In this document: piece after piece, positions 61,306 to 64,000 of the stretch | Numbering within the stretch: position 1 is the stretch's first letter | Layout of the letters: every line of letters starts with the position of its first letter | DNA from: Natronomonas moolapensis 8.8.11 | Lineage (GTDB): Archaea; Halobacteriota; Halobacteria; Halobacteriales; Haloarculaceae | DNA: 64,000 nt | NCBI RefSeq assembly: GCF_000591055.1 | Contig: NC_020388.1 | Coordinates: 496,001 to 560,000, forward strand | Direction: 5' to 3' | The notes under the pieces: generated by a model | Told to the model about the DNA's origin: nothing | Databases searched by the model: none | Seen by the model: the letters and a program-made list of their open reading frames with translations, nothing else | Position numbers and translations under genes: made by a program

Positions 61306-62595
61306 ATGGCGACGGCGTCGCTCCCGGAACCGACGGTGCTGGCCCACGCGAAGGAACGCCTCTTCGACAGCTCCGACGGGGCGGATACCTACGCGGTCTG
61401 TGACACTCAGTTCGCGGCCGAGGCGTGGCTGTCCGGTCGACCGATCCCCGAAGCGGTTCGCGAGCGGCTCGCGCCGTTCAACCACGTCAGGGTCGGCTCC
61501 GGCTATCCGGATCTCGTCGGGGCCGGGGTCCCGGACGCGGACCTGCTGGCCGTCGAGCGTCTCGGCGACCGACCGCCGCTCGTCGCCGTCGAGGCGAAGG
61601 GCCACACCGACGACGGCACCGTCGACGTCGAGCGCGGGATCGTTCAGGCCCACGACCGCCTCGGCGGTGCGAACGTCGCCTACGTCGCGGCTCCCGCGGA
61701 ATCGATCTCCCCGTCCGCGCGGACGCTCGCGGGCGAACTCAACGTTGGGGTGTTGGGCGTCGCGGCTGACGGCCAGGTCGAGCCGATCGAACGGCCACGC
61801 GTCGTCGGCCATCGAAGCGACGACGACGCGACGGCGATCCGATTTCAGGCGAGTGCCCGGGGTGTCACCGACGACTCCTTCGGGCTCAACCACCCGAAGA
61901 ACTACCTCGGATATCCGATCGCGCTCGCCGACCCGGGCGACACGGGAGCCGCGATGGAGTCACACGTCGTCGGTGCCGTCGGCGACGCCCGTCGCGGCGC
62001 GGCCGCGCTCGGGTTGATCGAGGAGCGCCCACACCGGACCGACCTCGCGCCCCTGGGCGAGGAAGTCGTCCGCTTTTCGCTGTCGCGGTACGGGTCGACC
62101 GGCGCGGCGCTTGAGGCGCTCGGTGAGTTCCGTCGATCCCGGAGCTGCTTTTATGAACTCGCGCCCGAGTGGGGGCTTTTAGCCCGTCGCGTCGTCTGGA
62201 CGTACCCTGCGACCCGGCTGCTCGTCGCGGAGCTCCAGGCGATGTTCGACGAGGGAATCGAATCGCCCTCGCTCGTCGAACTCGTCGAGTGGCTCTTCGT
62301 CCAGCACTCGACGTTCGCGATCGAGTTGTTCGTGCGGGGGACGGGCGACGCACGCGGGCGTGTACTCGGGGGATCCGGCGAACTACGGACCGACGCGCTC
62401 GAAGACGGCGACGTCTACCACGCCCCGACCGTCTTCCAGTTGAAGGCGATGTTGTATCACGCGGGGGTCGTGACTGAACGCGGCGCCGAGCCGACCCGAC
62501 TCGATCCGACGACGGACCGGTGGGCGCTTCGCGAGCCGGTGGTAGTGAGCAAAAACGGGGGCTGCGGGGCGGGCGGGGCGACAGACCGGGGCTGA
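61306..62595 (+). CDS. PD-(D/E)XK nuclease-like protein, uncharacterised
   Basis: A 429-aa protein. Residues 55-135 have RVGSGYPDLVGAG (PD at 68-69), PLVAVEAKGHTDD (E96-A-K98) and VERGIVQAHDRLGGANVAYV, which has the order of a PD-(D/E)XK nuclease fold with a following Gln helix. The second half (from about 210, VVGAVGDARRGAAALGLIEE, FSLSRYGSTGAALEALGEFR) looks like winged-helix and helical modules. No partner methylase is adjacent. It could be a repair or defence nuclease, or a domain that lost activity. It diverges from mtaD. Confidence 0.6.
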   Translation: MATASLPEPTVLAHAKERLFDSSDGADTYAVCDTQFAAEAWLSGRPIPEAVRERLAPFNHVRVGSGYPDLVGAGVPDADLLAVERLGDRPPLVAVEAKGHTDDGTVDVERGIVQAHDRLGGANVAYVAAPAESISPSARTLAGELNVGVLGVAADGQVEPIERPRVVGHRSDDDATAIRFQASARGVTDDSFGLNHPKNYLGYPIALADPGDTGAAMESHVVGAVGDARRGAAALGLIEERPHRTDLAPLGEEVVRFSLSRYGSTGAALEALGEFRRSRSCFYELAPEWGLLARRVVWTYPATRLLVAELQAMFDEGIESPSLVELVEWLFVQHSTFAIELFVRGTGDARGRVLGGSGELRTDALEDGDVYHAPTVFQLKAMLYHAGVVTERGAEPTRLDPTTDRWALREPVVVSKNGGCGAGGATDRG

Positions 62596-62697
62596 CCGAG
62601 GCGGGGGTCCACTCAAGACTGTTGACGGAAACGATGTGGAGACGAACGCGGCGAGCCGACCGCCCCGCTTTTTGTCGCCCTCGACGTGGGACCGGGC

Positions 62698-63144
62698 ATG
62701 GACGAGGAACTGCCGGAACCGGGGATCACCGCCGAGCGGACGTTCCGGGTCGAGCCGCGACACGCGACGGTTCTGTTCGGCGAGCAGACGGAGCCGCCGG
62801 GGCTGCCCGCAGCCGCCGACGCCGATCCGGACGAATCCATCGGGGTGTTGGGAACGCCACAGCTACTCGCCGAGGTTGAGTTCCTCGGCCGGGAGTCGCT
62901 GCGCGGGCACCTCCCCGAGAGCACTGGCGTGGTCGGCGTCGACGCCGAGGTGACACACAGCCGGGCCGTCCCGGTCGGCGAATCGGTCTCGGTGCGGACC
63001 GAGGTCACCGACGTAACTGACCGGACGATCACCGTCGCGGGCGACCTCTCGCTCGCCGATTCGGGGGCGTCCGTCGGCGACGTCCGCAACCGCCTCCGGG
63101 TCGTGCGCCGGGCGGCGTTCGCGAATCGGATTCCCTCGCGGTGA
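62698..63144 (+). CDS. Hotdog-fold thioesterase-like protein
   Basis: A 148-aa protein. ITAERTFRVEPRHATVLFGE, then GVLGTPQLLAEVEFLGRESL with HLPESTGVVGVDAEVTHSRA, and VRTEVTDVTDRTITVAGDLS follow the single-hotdog pattern of the fluoroacetyl-CoA thioesterase-like family. There the TP-x-L-x-x-x-E segment holds the active site. The acyl-CoA substrate is unknown. It is linked by GTGA to the JAMM-like gene. Confidence 0.78.
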   Translation: MDEELPEPGITAERTFRVEPRHATVLFGEQTEPPGLPAAADADPDESIGVLGTPQLLAEVEFLGRESLRGHLPESTGVVGVDAEVTHSRAVPVGESVSVRTEVTDVTDRTITVAGDLSLADSGASVGDVRNRLRVVRRAAFANRIPSR

Positions 63145-63644
63145 GAGACGAGCCCACGCACCGTCCCGGAAGCCGAAAGGATTGTACCGCGTCGCCGAGA
63201 CGTCTCCCCGTGGTCCCCAGGCCCGTTCGCGCTGTCTTGCTCCCCTCGCCGATCCGTCGGTCCGTCGAGAGCCACGTCGCCGCCGCTCATCCCCACGAGG
63301 CCGGTGGCTTTCTGCGGTGCGTTCGTCGCGGCGACAGACTCCGCGCCACTGGGCACGTGCCGGTCCGCAACGACTCTCCGATCCCGAAGCGCCGCTTCGA
63401 GACGACCGTCGACGACCGCGCGCCGCCGCCGCCGCGCGTCTTCTATCACTCCCATACGAGCCCCGCATCCATCTCCGGGCTGACGCCAGTCGACAAGCGC
63501 TCCATCCCCGAACCGTTCGCCCTCGTCGTCTTCGCGCCGCAGGAAGCCGCATTGAGCTACCGGGGGTTCAAGCGCGGCCTGCTCACGTGGCGCGAACTCC
63601 GCGTGGAGGCGGGATCGTCGCGGTCGCGACTCCCCCGCCTCTAG
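63141..63644 (+). CDS. JAMM/MPN-like metalloprotease domain, divergent
   Basis: A 167-aa protein from GTG 63141, which overlaps the thioesterase stop (GTGA). The JAMM elements are AAHPHEAGGFLRC (E53), YHSHTSPASISGLTPVD (H103, H105) and the Asp at 118. The spacing from the second His to the Asp is two residues longer than the usual HxHx7Sx2D, and Gly stands where Ser is expected. The N-terminal 30 residues are basic and weakly supported; a later start is possible. Active members remove ubiquitin-like (SAMP) proteins or cleave sulfur-carrier tails. Confidence 0.62.
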   Translation: MRDEPTHRPGSRKDCTASPRRLPVVPRPVRAVLLPSPIRRSVESHVAAAHPHEAGGFLRCVRRGDRLRATGHVPVRNDSPIPKRRFETTVDDRAPPPPRVFYHSHTSPASISGLTPVDKRSIPEPFALVVFAPQEAALSYRGFKRGLLTWRELRVEAGSSRSRLPRL

Positions 63645-63682
63645 TCGGGTCGTCGTCCGTTCGGCCCCCGCAGTGTATGAAC

Positions 63683-63725
63683 TGTATGTACACACCCATA
63701 CGGACACAGATATTTTGTACGTACA
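63683..63725 (+). promoter_or_regulatory. Two TGTAyGTACA sites upstream of symporter
   Basis: tgtatgtaca (63683-63692) and the perfect palindrome tgtacgtaca (63716-63725) are both followed by c-rich cacccc-like bases. They are 33 bp apart, three helical turns. The whole region 63645-63887 is AT-rich non-coding DNA upstream of the symporter, with no gene seen. This is the form of a paired operator. Confidence 0.4.
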
Positions 63726-63887
63726 CCCCTGCTACACAAGTAAATATACAAATACAGGCCAGAACTTTTTATTGGTGAATGTATTTCCATCTCTGTTGGG
63801 AATATGTACGCGAAAAAACGGATTAATTTCGATAGAGTAGACGAACACGTAATAAATTGGGTCGGATCGGCGGGGGGACGACCGCGA

Positions 63888-64000
63888 TGAGCGTCATCCT
63901 CTACGGGATCGTCGGCATCATCGTCGCGATGTTGGGCATCGGGTTCTACGTCGCCCGGAAGGTCAAAGGCGACAGCGTCAATTACATTGTCGCCGGCCGG
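63888..64000 (+). CDS. Sodium:solute symporter, N-terminal part
   Basis: The frame opens at ATG 63888 and runs off the window after 37 codons. It reads MSVILYGIVGIIVAMLGIGF, then YVARKVKGDSVNYIVAGR. A first helix followed by a loop with G-D-S..Y..AGR is the start of SSS-family symporters (proline, urea, acetate and similar types), where xYxxAGR is conserved before helix 2. The substrate cannot be told from this part. Confidence 0.72.

Noticed and set aside
1-64000. CRISPR arrays, rRNA genes, integrases, prophage structural genes and complete restriction-modification or BREX/DISARM operons.
   Set aside because: None was recognised on reading both strands; the only defence-type candidates are the isolated genes listed.

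Overview
The window is chromosomal DNA of a haloarchaeon (class Halobacteria). The evidence is the high GC content, very acidic proteins, leaderless genes with TATA boxes about 26-30 bp before the start, and archaeal signature genes: aIF2-gamma, aIF1A, Rpo7/Spt4, S24e/S27ae, a Kae1-Bud32 fusion, GTP-dependent dephospho-CoA kinase and PhoU with an AbrB head. CPxCG-type zinc microproteins and insertion sequences of IS6, IS630 and IS200/IS605 type also fit. The sequence alone does not support a genus.

Layout. 1-6000: tRNA-Phe(GAA), then an AT-rich accessory block with an orphan DUF1156 DNA methylase, a 48-aa antitoxin-like gene, an IS6-family element, a DUF7342/TumE-like two-gene module and a TnpB remnant. 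6000-17100: core metabolism and transport (SDR, MFS, phosphoesterase, IlvD, a membrane Fe-S oxidoreductase, the biotin ECF transporter bioY-bioM-bioN with a likely operator). 17300-22000: a thioredoxin-reductase-like flavoprotein, a Get3/ArsA ATPase, a FAD-only flavoprotein, PhoU and a duplicated zinc-finger protein. 22200-28200: XPD/Rad3-type helicase, DUF1684, sulfatase-like enzyme, DHFR and a methyltransferase. 28342-30122: an IS6 element split by an IS630 element, inserted exactly in front of a Tat lipoprotein beta-propeller. 30100-36300: dUTPase-like enzyme, a non-coding IS200/IS605 derivative, a ParA operon and a purine permease. 36300-44700: GfcR, PyrE, aIF1A and the conserved information-processing cluster (aIF2-gamma, PIN protein, Rpo7, Spt4, DPCK, S24e, S27ae, Kae1-Bud32). 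44700-64000: acyltransferase, carotenoid oxygenase, TPR/DUF424, SppA/DUF4350, histidine kinase, SufS/SufU, ketopantoate reductase, tungsten aldehyde oxidoreductase, NifU-like scaffold, adenosylhomocysteinase plus a SAH/MTA-type deaminase, a PD-(D/E)XK-like protein, a hotdog and JAMM pair, and the start of a sodium:solute symporter.

Genes that work together: bioY-M-N form one biotin uptake transporter. SufS and SufU supply sulfur for Fe-S clusters, and a NifU-like carrier, IlvD, the Fe-S oxidoreductase and the aldehyde oxidoreductase nearby use such clusters. Adenosylhomocysteinase and the deaminase clear the product of SAM-dependent methylation. The aIF2-gamma to Kae1-Bud32 stretch links transcription, translation and tRNA modification.

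The less explained signals are the nested insertion that separates a lipoprotein gene from its promoter, a tnpB-less IS200/IS605 derivative that may encode a guide-like RNA, tandem 44-bp TATA-bearing repeats before sufU, near-perfect palindromes at gene ends, and uncharacterised proteins (PD-(D/E)XK-like, ParA partner, FAD-only flavoprotein). I saw no CRISPR array, rRNA, integrase or clear multi-gene defence operon.
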